Assembly (NCBI GenBank): GCA_015548865.1 | Contig: JADMXW010000025.1 | Span: 22,019 to 86,018, forward strand | From: Serratia marcescens | GTDB lineage: Bacteria > Pseudomonadota > Gammaproteobacteria > Enterobacterales > Enterobacteriaceae | Length of the DNA stretch: 64,000 nt | Direction: 5' to 3' | Shown here: one piece after another, positions 9,204 to 23,378 of the stretch | Position numbering within the stretch: the stretch's first letter is position 1 | Layout of the letters: every line of letters begins with the position of its first letter | Made by a program: the position numbers and the translations under genes | The notes under the pieces: generated by a model | Seen by the model: the letters and a program-made list of their open reading frames with translations, nothing else | What the model was told of the DNA's origin: nothing | The model's database searches: none

Positions 9204-9528
9204 ATCTGTATTTATCCGCAAGGCGTGCATGTTGCGTCGTTCCACAACCATAAATTGTTCTGTCAGCCTGTTGGCGTTATTGCTGTCAGGCTGTGTGCCG
9301 CGTATTGAAGTGGCGACACCAACGGCGCCGATCACGATCAATATGAACGTCAGGGTGGAGCACGACATTACCATTCGTGCCGACAAAGATGCGACGCGTT
9401 TGCTGGAGTCAAATAACAATACGGCCACAGGGGAGGTAAGTGAAAGCCGGATTGAAACCACAACGCGTGAACAAGCACGTTCGGAAACGGTTGTTAACCC
9501 AGCCGCAGCGGCAGCACAAGGACGTTAG
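9190..9528 (+). CDS. ynbE: Lipoprotein YnbE, with a C-terminal extension
   Basis: Partner of YdbH at the outer membrane in E. coli. The core CVPRIEVATPTAPITINMN through RADKDATRLLE matches YnbE very well. A lipobox LLSGC gives the modified cysteine. E. coli YnbE is about 61 residues and ends just after LLE; this protein continues for about 37 more, a polar Ser/Thr/Glu-rich tail ending in an alanine run. The start is uncertain: MNENKSV at 9190 overlaps ydbH, while MLRRSTT at 9229 gives a more usual signal peptide length. The third gene of the E. coli operon, ydbL, is not present downstream. Confidence 0.85.
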   Translation: MNENKSVFIRKACMLRRSTTINCSVSLLALLLSGCVPRIEVATPTAPITINMNVRVEHDITIRADKDATRLLESNNNTATGEVSESRIETTTREQARSETVVNPAAAAAQGR

Positions 9529-9532
9529 GCGC

Positions 9533-9557
9533 AAAAAAAGCGCGTCGAAAGACGCGC
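9533..9557 (-). terminator. Rho-independent terminator of azoR
   Basis: On the minus strand, GCGCGTC and GACGCGC form a seven-pair stem with a four-base loop, followed by TTTTTTT. It lies about 100 bases downstream of the azoR stop and just past the ynbE stop on the opposite strand. Confidence 0.8.
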
Positions 9558-9652
9558 AGTGGATAGCCAAAACACACAATATTGAGACAGGGTAGTAATG
9601 ATGAATCGGGTACCTGATGGCGATAATGCCACCAGGGTTGTGCAAACTCGCG

Positions 9653-14414
<4,762 letters not shown>

Positions 14415-14491
14415 GCATCCTCCGTACATTGCGGTAATGTTGAAGGCGGGCGGTACTGCAAACGGTACATCCGTTTTATTACATAGAGACA

Positions 14492-14684
14492 TGCCCTAAA
14501 TAATTCGAGACGTAAGATAAAACGTTGACGGTTTTTAGCAGCGCTTGTGCTGGCTCTTTAGGGTGAGGCTTATTTATGTGTCTCGTAATGCGGTAAGAGA
14601 GAACCCCGATGAGCTTACTTAGGTAAGCAATTCGGGTGAACGCGTGCCGCCAACGCACATGTCATTTGATGTAGGAAGGGTATA
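14492..14684. repeat. ERIC-like intergenic repeat, copy A
   Basis: Starts with the ERIC terminus CCCTAAATAATTCGAGAC and ends with the complementary ACATGTCATTTGATGTAGG / GGGTATA. The central palindrome GATGAGCTTACTTAGGTAAG is the ERIC hallmark. It is about 193 bases, longer than the classical 127-bp ERIC, because of an extra block around 14520-14590. It lies between hrpA and the convergent GAF-EAL gene. Confidence 0.8.
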
Positions 14685-14779
14685 AAGGATTTTTGGAGGA
14701 GGTGGCGCGTAAGCGATACCGTGTGGCAAATACAGCGCAATGAAAGGTGAAATTTTTCATGACAAGAAACGTCGAAGGG

Positions 14780-16597
14780 TCAAGAATTTATGCTGGCATC
14801 ATGCTGTGCTAGCCATTGTTCGAAAATGTCGGCCACCAGCGGGCGAGAGAAGTAATAGCCCTGACCTTGATCACAGTTGTACTGTCCTAAATATTCTAGC
14901 GTTTCTTCATCTTCAATGCCTTCTGCCAACACCAGATAATTCAATTTATGCAGCATCTCAATGGTGTGCTGAACGATAATACGGCTGCTTTTATCGGTTT
15001 TCATGTCTTTGATTAATGACTTATCGAGCTTGATAACGTGGGCTGGCGTATTTTTCAGATAGTTAAGATTACTGTAACCCGTTCCAAAGTCATCCAGGGA
15101 GATCATGAAACCTTGGTCTTTCAGTTTTTTGATGGTGGATAGTGCGGCGGAGTTTTCGACAATTTTTTGCGTTTCAAGACATTCAAATTCAATATCATGA
15201 ATGCTTAGCTCATTAGTTCGTAAGATCCGTTGTAAACGTTCAATCAAATCTTCTTCGGCGAAATTGGTCACGGTGACGTTGACTGAGACGGAAATATTAA
15301 TGCCTGATTGTCGCCATTTTCTGACTTGCCTCGCCGCTTGCTGCAACACCCACTCCGTTAATGGGCGCATCAGCGTAGTATCTTCAGCCAGTGGAATAAA
15401 TTGATCAGGATAGATCTCGCCAAATTCAGGATGCCGCCAGCGAATCAGTGCTTCAGCACCAATAACGCGTCGCGTTTTGATATGCAGTTTGGGCTGATAC
15501 ACCAGATAGAGACCAGGGTGACCGTGTTGCAAGGTATCGGAAAGGTCGTTTAGCAGAGTAAAGGCACGTTTTTGATATTCATCACTTTCTTTGTGATAAG
15601 CCATCAGACGCGTATTTTTCTTGAGCGCATCGTGCAACGCACTCAACGCTTCACGCAGGATACGCTGGGGGTCATCAATCGGAATCTGGAATTCGGTATA
15701 ACCGACAAAAATCTCCAGTTTCAACGGAATATGACTGGTGATGCTCTGCTGAATTCTGTCTGCGCACGACATCAGTGTGCTCAGAACCTGTTCTTGCTGC
15801 TCTTTTTTGACCAGCAGTGCAAAACGGCCGGCGGAGATGCTGTAGATGCTGGCTTGTCGACTGATGTTCAGCCGCAGAAACAAGCCAATATCCTTAAGTA
15901 CGCTCTCAACCGTTGGCATTCCAAGAGAGCGCGCCATCTCATAAATATAGGTGAGATCGATGCTGTCGAGCAGGATGAGAACGAAGTCTTCAAAAATATC
16001 GGTGGACTGGCTAATGTCCTCAATAAGACGCTGGCGGTTGGGCAACAAGGTAACCGCATCAATCAACCCAATGGCGTTGCGGTATTCGATCAGTGCCATT
16101 GTGATCGAGGCTAGCGTTTTCAAATCTCGGCGCTGCATTTTTGAAAACGAACGTGAAACATAGTCGACAACACTCAGGGTGCCTATGGCATAACCGGCTT
16201 TGGTAATCAACGGAATACCCGCGTAAAACCGTATATAAGGCTCACCGCTGACGTAGGGGCTGTTCTTAAAACGCTCATCCTGAGAAGCGTCATTGCAAAC
16301 CAACAGTTCATTGGTTTGCATGGTGTATTGATCGAGTGCGCCGACTTTACGCATCTCGTTCAGGGCAAAGTTATGTTTGGCCTTAACGTGCAAAGAATGG
16401 GTGTCACTGACGGTGATCAACGCGCTGGGCATATTCAATATTTTGCTGGTCAGCGTGGTAATTTGGCTAAGTACATTGTCTTGAGAGGTATCCAGGTGAA
16501 ACAATAACCTATCCAGCGCATGCATCCGCTGCTCCTCATCATGATTCAACTGTCTTAGCATTGATGACTCCATTTTTGCGCTATAAGAACACCTCAT
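14780..16597 (-). CDS. GAF / degenerate GGDEF / EAL cyclic-di-GMP phosphodiesterase
   Basis: 605 residues. A GAF sensor domain spans about 25-175, a GGDEF-like domain about 185-345 and an EAL domain about 355-600. The GGDEF signature is replaced by SAGRFALL, so cyclase activity is not expected. The EAL site looks complete: EALIRW, the asparagine of SVNVTVTN, LDDFGTG, IKLDKS, AEGIED and a terminal QGYYFSRP. It should therefore hydrolyse c-di-GMP, with the GAF domain sensing an unknown cytoplasmic signal. No membrane segment or signal peptide. Start 16597 is chosen over Met-9 on ribosome-site spacing. It is a single-gene unit. Confidence 0.87.
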   Translation of the reverse strand: MRCSYSAKMESSMLRQLNHDEEQRMHALDRLLFHLDTSQDNVLSQITTLTSKILNMPSALITVSDTHSLHVKAKHNFALNEMRKVGALDQYTMQTNELLVCNDASQDERFKNSPYVSGEPYIRFYAGIPLITKAGYAIGTLSVVDYVSRSFSKMQRRDLKTLASITMALIEYRNAIGLIDAVTLLPNRQRLIEDISQSTDIFEDFVLILLDSIDLTYIYEMARSLGMPTVESVLKDIGLFLRLNISRQASIYSISAGRFALLVKKEQQEQVLSTLMSCADRIQQSITSHIPLKLEIFVGYTEFQIPIDDPQRILREALSALHDALKKNTRLMAYHKESDEYQKRAFTLLNDLSDTLQHGHPGLYLVYQPKLHIKTRRVIGAEALIRWRHPEFGEIYPDQFIPLAEDTTLMRPLTEWVLQQAARQVRKWRQSGINISVSVNVTVTNFAEEDLIERLQRILRTNELSIHDIEFECLETQKIVENSAALSTIKKLKDQGFMISLDDFGTGYSNLNYLKNTPAHVIKLDKSLIKDMKTDKSSRIIVQHTIEMLHKLNYLVLAEGIEDEETLEYLGQYNCDQGQGYYFSRPLVADIFEQWLAQHDASINS

Positions 16598-16800
16598 CTT
16601 AGCCTATTCAATAGGGGACAAACCTGTCATTAGGCACCGCTATTCATGATATTTCACAGGATAAAAAACCGGAGAAGTACCGAACTGGCATTATCTGATG
16701 AAAAGGAGAAAGGCATAATAAGGCGATTTTACATGAAACCGATCGCCTTGCTAGCGCTTGTGCATGTGGTGTTTAGGTTTACGCTGTGTTTGGCGATAAA

Positions 16801-17637
16801 TTATTCTGAATCAGCAGTGTTTTTCATCACATGGCGTGCCAGCGCCTTCAGTTGCCGTTGAATAGCGGTTATGGCAACAGCACGATTGTCAGCGCGATCG
16901 CGGTCGCTGGCGTCAGGTGCTGAACTTTGAATGCCTATCAACTGCCAACCTTGTTGCGTTTTAAGCATCAAAGGGGAACCACTGTCACCGGGTAAGGTAT
17001 CGCACTGGTGGGATAAGATGGCTGGTGCGGCCCAACCGGTAATCACACAATCCTGGTGGCGATAGAGCGCTTCCTGGTGATCTTCGGGGTAGCCGGCTTG
17101 TGTGACTTTCGCCTGTTGTTGCGCTAGTGCTGCAATCAACTCTGCCTGAGTGCCACTCCATGTTGCTAATGGAGTGATGCCTGGCGGTGTATCACGCAGG
17201 CGAATCAGCGCGTAATCCAGCGGAGCGGCCGTTGGCGGAACGATCCAGCCTTCGCCGTCGGGCTGCAACTTCTTGTGCAGTGTACTATTGGTTACCGCTT
17301 CGATAGCGTGGGTCTCATATTGCCATTCGCTATTCACTGCAATAAAGCGCAGCGCGACCGGTTTATCGGGTTTGCCTGATGGAGGCGTTAATACACAGTG
17401 GCCTGCGGTGAGTGCCAGGTGCGGAGAAATCAAGGTCGCAGTGCATAAATTTCCGCTGGCGGTTTCCAGTTGACCAATGGCCTGCCAGGGCCACGCAGTG
17501 GGCGCCGGAACCGGATCACGATCGTCATGATTGAAAAACAATGTTTGCTGACGTTCAGCTTCAGAGGGCGTTTTTTCTGCCCATGAACAGGTAGCCGGTA
17601 ACGACAATAAACAGAACAACCAAGCCAGTTTACGCAT
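16801..17637 (-). CDS. ydgD: Periplasmic trypsin-like serine protease YdgD
   Basis: 278 residues with a signal peptide ([20 protein letters not shown], cleavage near 20). The chymotrypsin-fold triad is visible: His in LTAGHCV (about 80), Asp in LDYALIRL (about 145) and Ser in LPGDSGSP (about 220). Paired cysteines fit disulphides in the periplasm. It matches E. coli YdgD, whose substrate is unknown. It lies downstream of asr-ydgU in the same order as in E. coli and is likely part of the acid-shock group. Confidence 0.88.
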   Translation of the reverse strand: MRKLAWLFCLLSLPATCSWAEKTPSEAERQQTLFFNHDDRDPVPAPTAWPWQAIGQLETASGNLCTATLISPHLALTAGHCVLTPPSGKPDKPVALRFIAVNSEWQYETHAIEAVTNSTLHKKLQPDGEGWIVPPTAAPLDYALIRLRDTPPGITPLATWSGTQAELIAALAQQQAKVTQAGYPEDHQEALYRHQDCVITGWAAPAILSHQCDTLPGDSGSPLMLKTQQGWQLIGIQSSAPDASDRDRADNRAVAITAIQRQLKALARHVMKNTADSE

Positions 17638-17750
17638 CAATATGATTACCCTGCGGAAAAAACGATATTTCTTTTACGTTACCCACTAACTATAGCCGGA
17701 TTTATCAGGTAAGCCTTTCTAGGCGATACTATGAATCGATAACGGCTTTG

Positions 17751-17834
17751 TTACAAAAAGAACAGCAGTGTGATAAACCCACACACCATCACAAGGGAAA
17801 ATGCGATTTCGAATGAGTAGCGACGAAACATCAT
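17751..17834 (-). CDS. ydgU: Small acid-shock membrane protein YdgU
   Basis: 27 residues, ATG-ATG start at 17834/17831, TAA at 17751. It is a single transmembrane helix preceded by a basic-aromatic N-terminus, FRRYSFEIAFSLVM. E. coli YdgU begins with the same RYRFEI-type motif, is of the same size and sits between asr and ydgD, exactly as here. GGGG lies seven bases upstream of the first ATG. Its function is unknown; in E. coli it is cotranscribed with asr. Overlooked by ORF length filters. Confidence 0.75.
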   Translation of the reverse strand: MMFRRYSFEIAFSLVMVCGFITLLFFL

Positions 17835-17913
17835 CAGACACCCCATTAAACATGCCGTGTGCATTTGAGCATACGGCGGCTACTCGAAGGGCAGTGGCTG
17901 GAATGCCTGCCAT

Positions 17914-17938
17914 AAAAAACACCCGGAAAACCAGGTGT
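17914..17938 (-). terminator. Rho-independent terminator between asr and ydgU
   Basis: On the minus strand, CACCTGG-TTTT-CCGGGTG is followed by a T run. It sits 123 bases after the asr stop and 80 before ydgU, so most asr transcripts should end here with some read-through into ydgU and ydgD. A second stem, CCCTGC/GCAGGG, lies at about 18013-18030 in the asr 3' region. Confidence 0.75.
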
Positions 17939-18060
17939 AAGACTCGAGATCCCTGTGAGGCGCTAGGCCCTGTTGGCGATGGGAACTGCTCATACTGTTT
18001 TGTCTAACAAGTCCCTGCCGTAGCAGGGAGCTTGAGACAAGGAACTGCGATGCAGTGAAC

Positions 18061-18339
18061 TTATGCTGCGGTCGGGGCTGGTTTTTTAGCCGCTTTCTTC
18101 ACATGTTTTTTGGCAGCTTGCGCTTTTTGAGCGGCAGGTTTAGCTGTTTTCTTCACATGTTTTTTTGTTGCCTGGGCTTTTTGTTCTGCGGGTTTAGCGG
18201 CTTTTTTCACCGTTTTCTTCGCATGTTCTTGTGCATGAGCAGCAGGGACAGTGGCTGGTGCTGCCGTTGTGTTTGCAGCAAATGCTACAGAGGACAGACC
18301 CAAAGCCGCACCTGCGATCAACACTAATACTTTTTTCAT
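18061..18339 (-). CDS. asr: Acid shock protein Asr
   Basis: 92 residues with signal peptide [21 protein letters not shown], read here in two parts: a basic MKK start and a VAFA cleavage site. The mature part is a low-complexity, strongly basic chain with three imperfect repeats of the form KPA-QKAQA-KKHVKK. Asr is a disordered periplasmic protein induced at low pH that protects other periplasmic proteins. Met at 18339 fits the ribosome site AGGA at seven bases; two upstream starts are in frame. An RstA box lies upstream. Confidence 0.93.
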   Translation of the reverse strand: MKKVLVLIAGAALGLSSVAFAANTTAAPATVPAAHAQEHAKKTVKKAAKPAEQKAQATKKHVKKTAKPAAQKAQAAKKHVKKAAKKPAPTAA

Positions 18340-18396
18340 CATCAATTCCTCATTATTCCGTTCACATGTTGGACCCTGTAGCGGTCCGGTGAATGA

Positions 18397-18458
18397 AGAA
18401 TAAGAAAAACCCCGTCTGGGGTCTGTGAGTCATTGGTATCGGTGTGTAACGCAATGTA
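18397..18458 (-). promoter_or_regulatory. asr promoter with RstA box
   Basis: On the minus strand, TACATTGCGTTACA (18458-18445) matches the RstA box TACATNTNGTTACA at all but one defined base. TATTCT at 18402-18397 is a plausible -10, placing the RNA start near 18390 and the box near -61. RstA is known to activate asr in E. coli at acid pH. The box lies only six bases beyond the rstB stop codon. Confidence 0.65.
18405..18422 (-). terminator. Terminator of rstAB
   Basis: On the minus strand, ACCCC-AGAC-GGGGT is followed by TTTTC. It lies 42 bases after the rstB stop and inside the asr promoter region, between the RstA box and the -10. Confidence 0.65.
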
Positions 18459-18463
18459 CACCT

Positions 18464-19771
18464 TCAAGAGGTGGGCGACGGACGGACAGGTATCTCGGTT
18501 TTTATCGGCCAACAAAAACGGAAGCGCGCACCTCCCCATTCGTTGTTTTCTACCACGATGGTGCCGTCATACGCTTGCACAATTGCATAAACAATCGCGA
18601 GACCCAAGCCACAACCACCGCTGCTGTTTTCCAATCCGGCTTCAAGGCGGATAAAGGGCTCAAACACATTTTCCCTGTCTTCCGGTGCAATGCCTGGGCC
18701 ATCATCATCCACTTGAAGGCACGCTAACTGTGCATCACGGGATACGCTGACGGTGATACGCTCGCGGCAAAAGCGCAGCGCATTATTGACCAGATTGTCC
18801 AGCACCCGTTCCATCAGGCGCACATCGAGATAGCCGATATCCGTGCCAGGGGGAATTGATAATCCAAATGCTTTGTCCGCGTGCAGCATCCGCCACTCTT
18901 CTACCTTGTTTTGCAACCAGACAGTAAAATCAATTTGTGTCAGATGGAGCGATACCTGAGGACGGTCGAGACGCGCATAGGTCAGCAATTCGTCTATAAG
19001 GGCTTCCAATTGCCCAATATCGCGGTTGAGTGCGGCCTGTTCATCTTCGCTGAGGTTATCACTCATGGCCAGACGATAACGAAGACGCACCAGCGGTGTG
19101 CGTAATTCGTGCGCAATGTTGTCAATCAGTCGCTTTTTACTGACGATCAGTTGGTTCAGATTATCGGCCATTTGGTTGAACGCGATGCCGAATCGCACCA
19201 TGCTCGAGGTGTTGTCATAATGCAATCGCTCTTCCAGGTGCCCCTCACCCAGTCGCTGTGCGGCATTTTCCAGCTTCAACATGGCTTGCCAATGCGGCCG
19301 CATCCATAAGAACACGGGCAGAGCCAGAGAAAGGCCGATCAACATGACAAACAACAAATCCCACAGCCGCATTTCATGTAAGAAAAAAAGATAAGGAATG
19401 GGCCCTACCGAAAGCACGTAATGAGAGCGGGGAATGCGCTGGATAAAGGTGTACTGGTCCTCAATAGCAACAATCTCGCCCTGATTTAACCGTTGCTGCG
19501 CTTTTGGGGACAGTCGGTACTTGCTCAGTGGTTCAATATTCAGTTTGAATGACAGGTTCAAATCCATCTCGTTGATGGTTTTATGCCATTCGCGCGGTGG
19601 GATAGTGCGTAGTTCATTACGGATCAGATAGAGCGAACTTTTCATCAGATCGTCCATAGACTGCCTGCCTGCGCGCTCTGCCGTCATCTTGTACACCAGA
19701 CCAACCAGCAACGTCATCACCACGAAGCTGGCAAACAGCAAGAGAAAAAACTGTACAAACAGCTTTCTCAT
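18464..19771 (-). CDS. rstB: Sensor histidine kinase RstB
   Basis: 435 residues (E. coli 433). Membrane helix at about 5-27, a periplasmic sensor to about 135, a second helix at about 137-157, then HAMP, the HisKA box DNIAHELRTPLVRLRYRL with the phosphorylated histidine near 225, and a HATPase domain with NLVNNALRF and DDGPGI. RstB phosphorylates RstA; in E. coli the pair is under PhoPQ control and acts in acid and cell-surface responses. The gene overlaps rstA by four bases. Confidence 0.94.
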   Translation of the reverse strand: MRKLFVQFFLLLFASFVVMTLLVGLVYKMTAERAGRQSMDDLMKSSLYLIRNELRTIPPREWHKTINEMDLNLSFKLNIEPLSKYRLSPKAQQRLNQGEIVAIEDQYTFIQRIPRSHYVLSVGPIPYLFFLHEMRLWDLLFVMLIGLSLALPVFLWMRPHWQAMLKLENAAQRLGEGHLEERLHYDNTSSMVRFGIAFNQMADNLNQLIVSKKRLIDNIAHELRTPLVRLRYRLAMSDNLSEDEQAALNRDIGQLEALIDELLTYARLDRPQVSLHLTQIDFTVWLQNKVEEWRMLHADKAFGLSIPPGTDIGYLDVRLMERVLDNLVNNALRFCRERITVSVSRDAQLACLQVDDDGPGIAPEDRENVFEPFIRLEAGLENSSGGCGLGLAIVYAIVQAYDGTIVVENNEWGGARFRFCWPIKTEIPVRPSPTS

Positions 19772-20511
19772 GGTGTCACACTCTCCCAGGCATTTGGGGC
19801 AAAAAGATAGCCTTTGTTGCGAACCGTTTTGATACGAAAGGGCTCAAGTGCATTGTCATGCAGCTTTTTACGCAATCGTGAAATGGCCACGTCAATGCTG
19901 CGGTCCATGCCGTCGTAACTGACGCCGCGCAGATTTTTGAGTAACAGGTCGCGATCCATTGTGTGACCGGCATGAGTAGCCAATTGCCACAGTAAATCGA
20001 AATCAGCAGTGGAGAGCACGATGTTCTCTTCAGCCAATGTCACTTCTCTGTTCACCGGATCGATACACAATAACCCGAAGTGTAGCGTTTTATGCACTTG
20101 AACCTGAGTTTGTACCGCGGGTGTCTCAGGTGTTGCCTGCGCGACGGGTTGTGAGTATTGGCGCAGATGGAGTCGCAAACGGGCTAGTAGCACTGCAGGA
20201 GGTGTGGTTTTCAGAATGTAATCATCAGCCCCCATCTCCAGCGCCAGAATATGGTTCATGTCACTATCAAGGGAGGTTAACAGCACAATCGGACCACTGT
20301 ACAACGGGCGTAGCTCACGGCAAATCGTCATGCCATCCTTGCCTGGCAACATGACATCCAACAATACCAGGTCGGGGTTTTGCTGCGCGATAAAGTCGAG
20401 AGCTTTATCACCGCGCGGCTCCAGATGGACATCAATATCATGTTTTCCCAGATAAGCCGCAATCAATTTGCCCACTTCAGGGTCATCTTCCACAAAGGCA
20501 ATCTTGTGCAT
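19768..20511 (-). CDS. rstA: Response regulator RstA
   Basis: 247 residues (E. coli about 239). OmpR family: receiver domain with acidic pair EDD near 7-9, phospho-acceptor Asp in VLLDVMLPGKDG near 52, Thr in LLTSLD and Lys in ILKTTPP; a winged-helix DNA-binding domain follows at about 140-240 (RSIDVAISRLRKKL, RTVRNKGYLF). ATG at 20511 is preferred to an in-frame GTG two codons upstream. Its likely direct target asr is immediately downstream of rstB here. Confidence 0.94.
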   Translation of the reverse strand: MHKIAFVEDDPEVGKLIAAYLGKHDIDVHLEPRGDKALDFIAQQNPDLVLLDVMLPGKDGMTICRELRPLYSGPIVLLTSLDSDMNHILALEMGADDYILKTTPPAVLLARLRLHLRQYSQPVAQATPETPAVQTQVQVHKTLHFGLLCIDPVNREVTLAEENIVLSTADFDLLWQLATHAGHTMDRDLLLKNLRGVSYDGMDRSIDVAISRLRKKLHDNALEPFRIKTVRNKGYLFAPNAWESVTP

Positions 20512-20710
20512 AGTCACCGTAATTATTGTTGCAATACCATCAGCCTGCCATGTGGCAGACCGTTTTCATCTTGCGTTAGCATAGCGCCCACACTATGGCG
20601 GCGCCAGCAATGAAGTATAAAACACAGATATCAGATTTCATTGCAATATCGTGAACTTGATAACGCGCTTGCGCTGTCAAATAACGCACGCTCGTGACAA
20701 TATAGACAGG

Positions 20711-20980
20711 TATACCCGTCATATTTCAAGTTGCATGTGCGTTGGCAGCACGCGTTCGCCCGAATCACTTATCTGAGTAAGCTTATCGGGATGAATGAAT
20801 CTCATCTCTGAGGTTCACCCTGCGGGTCAGCGACAGTACTGTTCAAATTTGTTAGAAACAAATTTGTCTTTCACTTGCAGCTTGACGAGACTCGTAAATG
20901 AGACTCGCCCTAAAAAGCCAGTGCAAGCGCTGTTCAAAATGCTAACGTTTTGTCCGGTAACTTGAATTATTTAGGGTATA
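20711..20980. repeat. ERIC-like intergenic repeat, copy B (long form)
   Basis: In the reverse orientation: TATACCCGTCATATTTCAAG at the left, ATTATTTAGGGTATA at the right, and the central AGTAAGCTTATC palindrome near 20777. It is about 270 bases because two extra blocks are inserted, around 20795-20830 and 20840-20955. The remaining parts of the 575-base gap before the next gene must hold the rstA promoter and that of the next gene; nothing else was recognised. Confidence 0.75.
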
Positions 20981-21086
20981 ACCCGTGAGCCTCGTAAAAC
21001 AGGGCAGATGTATTATCGACGCTTGATGAAAGGTGATTGACGTACAAGTGACGCGATGAACCCACTGGCGAACAGGAGAGAAGGAC

Positions 21087-21491
21087 ATGGGAAATCACCC
21101 AGAGTCTGTGTGTTCCGATGAGACGTTGAGTATTGATTACGCTGAGTATTTGGCAGCGCTGTGTAATAAACGCTGGCGTTTTATTGATGCCATGTATGGC
21201 GTGTTGCCCATTATCGGTATGGTGACAAAGTCTGCTTCGGCCCGACAGGCCGCCCCGCAAGAGCGAATGAAAATGCTGGCAATGCAAGTGCTCTCCACGC
21301 AGGTCAATGATGAAACTAACCTGACAAGACTGATCGCGCTAGCACAGCAGCAGAAGCTGACGGCGCTGAATATTGTGTTGCCATACCCGTTGACACCGCC
21401 ACAACTGGTCACCATTCGGGAAGCCTGTTCAGCTTCAACAACAGTGACACAGCGTAACGAGTGTCTGAGCGTGCTGATTACGTCGGTCTAG
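21087..21491 (+). CDS. Uncharacterised 134-residue protein
   Basis: Not recognised. A strong ribosome site (AGGAG and AAGGAC) stands just before the ATG at 21087, so it is likely translated. No signal peptide; residues 33-48 (FIDAMYGVLPIIGMV) are hydrophobic and could associate with the membrane. The middle (75-105) looks helical and ends in LTALNIVLPYPLTPPQL. The last third contains two Cys residues. It stands alone between an ERIC-like repeat and the convergent dauA gene. Confidence 0.65.
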   Translation: MGNHPESVCSDETLSIDYAEYLAALCNKRWRFIDAMYGVLPIIGMVTKSASARQAAPQERMKMLAMQVLSTQVNDETNLTRLIALAQQQKLTALNIVLPYPLTPPQLVTIREACSASTTVTQRNECLSVLITSV

Positions 21492-21521
21492 GCCGCTTAC
21501 GCGGCCCTGCAATCGTTCAGA

Positions 21522-23225
21522 TTAATTGAGCGAATGATGTGTCGCTTCCAGTGCCTGGGTCAGGGTGGGATAAAATGTGCGGCGTCCCGCGATAGGATGC
21601 ACATTGGCTCGCGCGAGCGTTTTCAGCGGCTGGAATGGGATATCCGTTACTAATAGCTGCTTGCCTGCGGGCAACGCATCACTGAACCGTAAAAACGCAT
21701 TCAGGCCGCCGGCATCCAGAATCGACACCGCGTCCCATTGCAGAATGATGGTCTGGTAGTCCTCACTGCGTTGCAATATATCGTTGAAAATACGTTCCGC
21801 TGCGGCAAAAAAGAGTGGGCCGTTAACGCGCAGCACCAAACGATCGGGCGATGAGGTTTCAGGTAGTTCACTCAGCCGGGTCATTTGGGCGATACGGCGC
21901 ATAAACAGCAGCGACGCCAACACAATCCCCACCGTAATCGCAATCACCATATCGAACAGCACGGTCAATGACATGCAAAGCAGCATGACGATGATGTCGT
22001 CTTTTGGCCCGTGACGCAGCAAATCCACCACCTTATGGGCTTCGCTCATGTTCCAGGCAACAATCAGTAACAGGGCAGCCATGGCTGCCAGCGGCAGATA
22101 AGAAAGCCAGGGGGCCAGCACCAAAAGAGCCAACAGAACTAAAAGTGCATGAATCACGGCTGCAATGGGGGAGGTTGCGCCAGCTCGGACATTAGCGGCT
22201 GAGCGCGCAATCGCCGCTGTGGCCGTGATGCCGCCGAAGAAAGGAGCGATCAGGTTGCCGAATCCCTGTCCCATCAACTCGGTATTGGAGTTGTGTTTTT
22301 TACCTGTCATACCATCCAATACCACGGCGCACAGCAATGATTCAATTGCACCGAGCATCGCCATGGAAAAAGCTGCGGGCAACAAGGCTGAAATACTTGC
22401 CCAGTTGAGCGTCATTGTCGGTTGGCCTGGTGCCGAAACATTCCAGGGCAGCACCCATTGCGGCAAAATAGGGGGAATTCCCTGACCCTGCGTGCCGTCC
22501 GCCAGCAGATAGCTAAAACGGGAACCAATGGTGGCGACATCATGACCCATCAACGACATGCCTCCCATGACAGCAACACCCGCCAGCAGGGCGGGTAAAT
22601 GCCCTGGCAAACGGATACCTAATTTGGGCCACAAAATGAGCACAGCTAACGTTGTCAGACCAATTAACGTGTCAGCTAGCGTCAGCGTTGGCAATGCCTG
22701 TGTCAGGGCAATCACTTTCTCGATATAGTGCTCTGGCACGGTGGTTAGGTGCAGACCGAACAGGTCTTTAACCTGCATAGTGGCGATAGTGATACCGATC
22801 CCGGAGGTAAAGCCCAACGTGACCGAAAGCGGAATATATTCAATCAAGCGGCCAAAACGGCAAACCCCCATCAAGACCAGAAACACACCGGAAAGCAATG
22901 TCGCTACCAACAATCCAGAGAGGCCAAATTGTTGCGAGACCGGGTAAAGAATGACCACGAAAGCAGCCGTTGGACCGGAGACGCTGTAGCGCGACCCACC
23001 GGTTACGGCAATGACAATCCCAGCAATGGCGGAGGTGTAAAGCCCGTACTGCGGTGGAACGCCACTGGCGATAGCCAGCGCCATGGCTAATGGAATGGCA
23101 ATAATCCCTACGGTGATGCCCGCAATGATGTCGTGAACCAAACGTTGAACAGTATATTTTTCGCGCCAACAGGCGGCGATCAGTGCGCTAAAGGGCTTAA
23201 CCCCGCTAACTCCATGCGTTTTCAT
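21522..23225 (-). CDS. dauA: SulP-family C4-dicarboxylate transporter DauA
   Basis: 567 residues. The SulP membrane domain (about 25-430, about 12-14 helices) contains [20 protein letters not shown] and [19 protein letters not shown], and a cytoplasmic STAS domain fills about 450-555 ([26 protein letters not shown]). It aligns from end to end with E. coli DauA (YchM), the succinate/aspartate/fumarate uptake system of aerobic cells at acid pH. Its neighbour chaA is upstream on the same strand with a hairpin between them. Confidence 0.92.
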   Translation of the reverse strand: MKTHGVSGVKPFSALIAACWREKYTVQRLVHDIIAGITVGIIAIPLAMALAIASGVPPQYGLYTSAIAGIVIAVTGGSRYSVSGPTAAFVVILYPVSQQFGLSGLLVATLLSGVFLVLMGVCRFGRLIEYIPLSVTLGFTSGIGITIATMQVKDLFGLHLTTVPEHYIEKVIALTQALPTLTLADTLIGLTTLAVLILWPKLGIRLPGHLPALLAGVAVMGGMSLMGHDVATIGSRFSYLLADGTQGQGIPPILPQWVLPWNVSAPGQPTMTLNWASISALLPAAFSMAMLGAIESLLCAVVLDGMTGKKHNSNTELMGQGFGNLIAPFFGGITATAAIARSAANVRAGATSPIAAVIHALLVLLALLVLAPWLSYLPLAAMAALLLIVAWNMSEAHKVVDLLRHGPKDDIIVMLLCMSLTVLFDMVIAITVGIVLASLLFMRRIAQMTRLSELPETSSPDRLVLRVNGPLFFAAAERIFNDILQRSEDYQTIILQWDAVSILDAGGLNAFLRFSDALPAGKQLLVTDIPFQPLKTLARANVHPIAGRRTFYPTLTQALEATHHSLN

Positions 23226-23344
23226 CTTATGTCAGACCAAAAAAGGGACAAAAAAATGGCGGGCTACTGGCCCGTCGTCGATAAGTGAAGTGTAGGATAC
23301 GCTTGTTAAGTGGGGAGTGTTAAGACTTACATCAAAATGAAGGT

Positions 23345-23367
23345 AGCCCTGACGTAAAATCAGGGCT
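23345..23367 (-). terminator. Hairpin terminator after chaA
   Basis: AGCCCTGA and TCAGGGCT form an eight-pair stem with a seven-base loop, 12 bases downstream of the chaA stop. The T run on the minus strand is poor, so termination may be incomplete and dauA could receive read-through. Confidence 0.5.
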
Positions 23368-23378
23368 TTCCCGTAGGA

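Noticed and set aside
17939..18060. Possible independent small RNA between asr and its terminator
   Set aside because: It contains a stem (CCCTGC/GCAGGG) but no separate promoter was seen; it is better explained as the asr 3' untranslated region.
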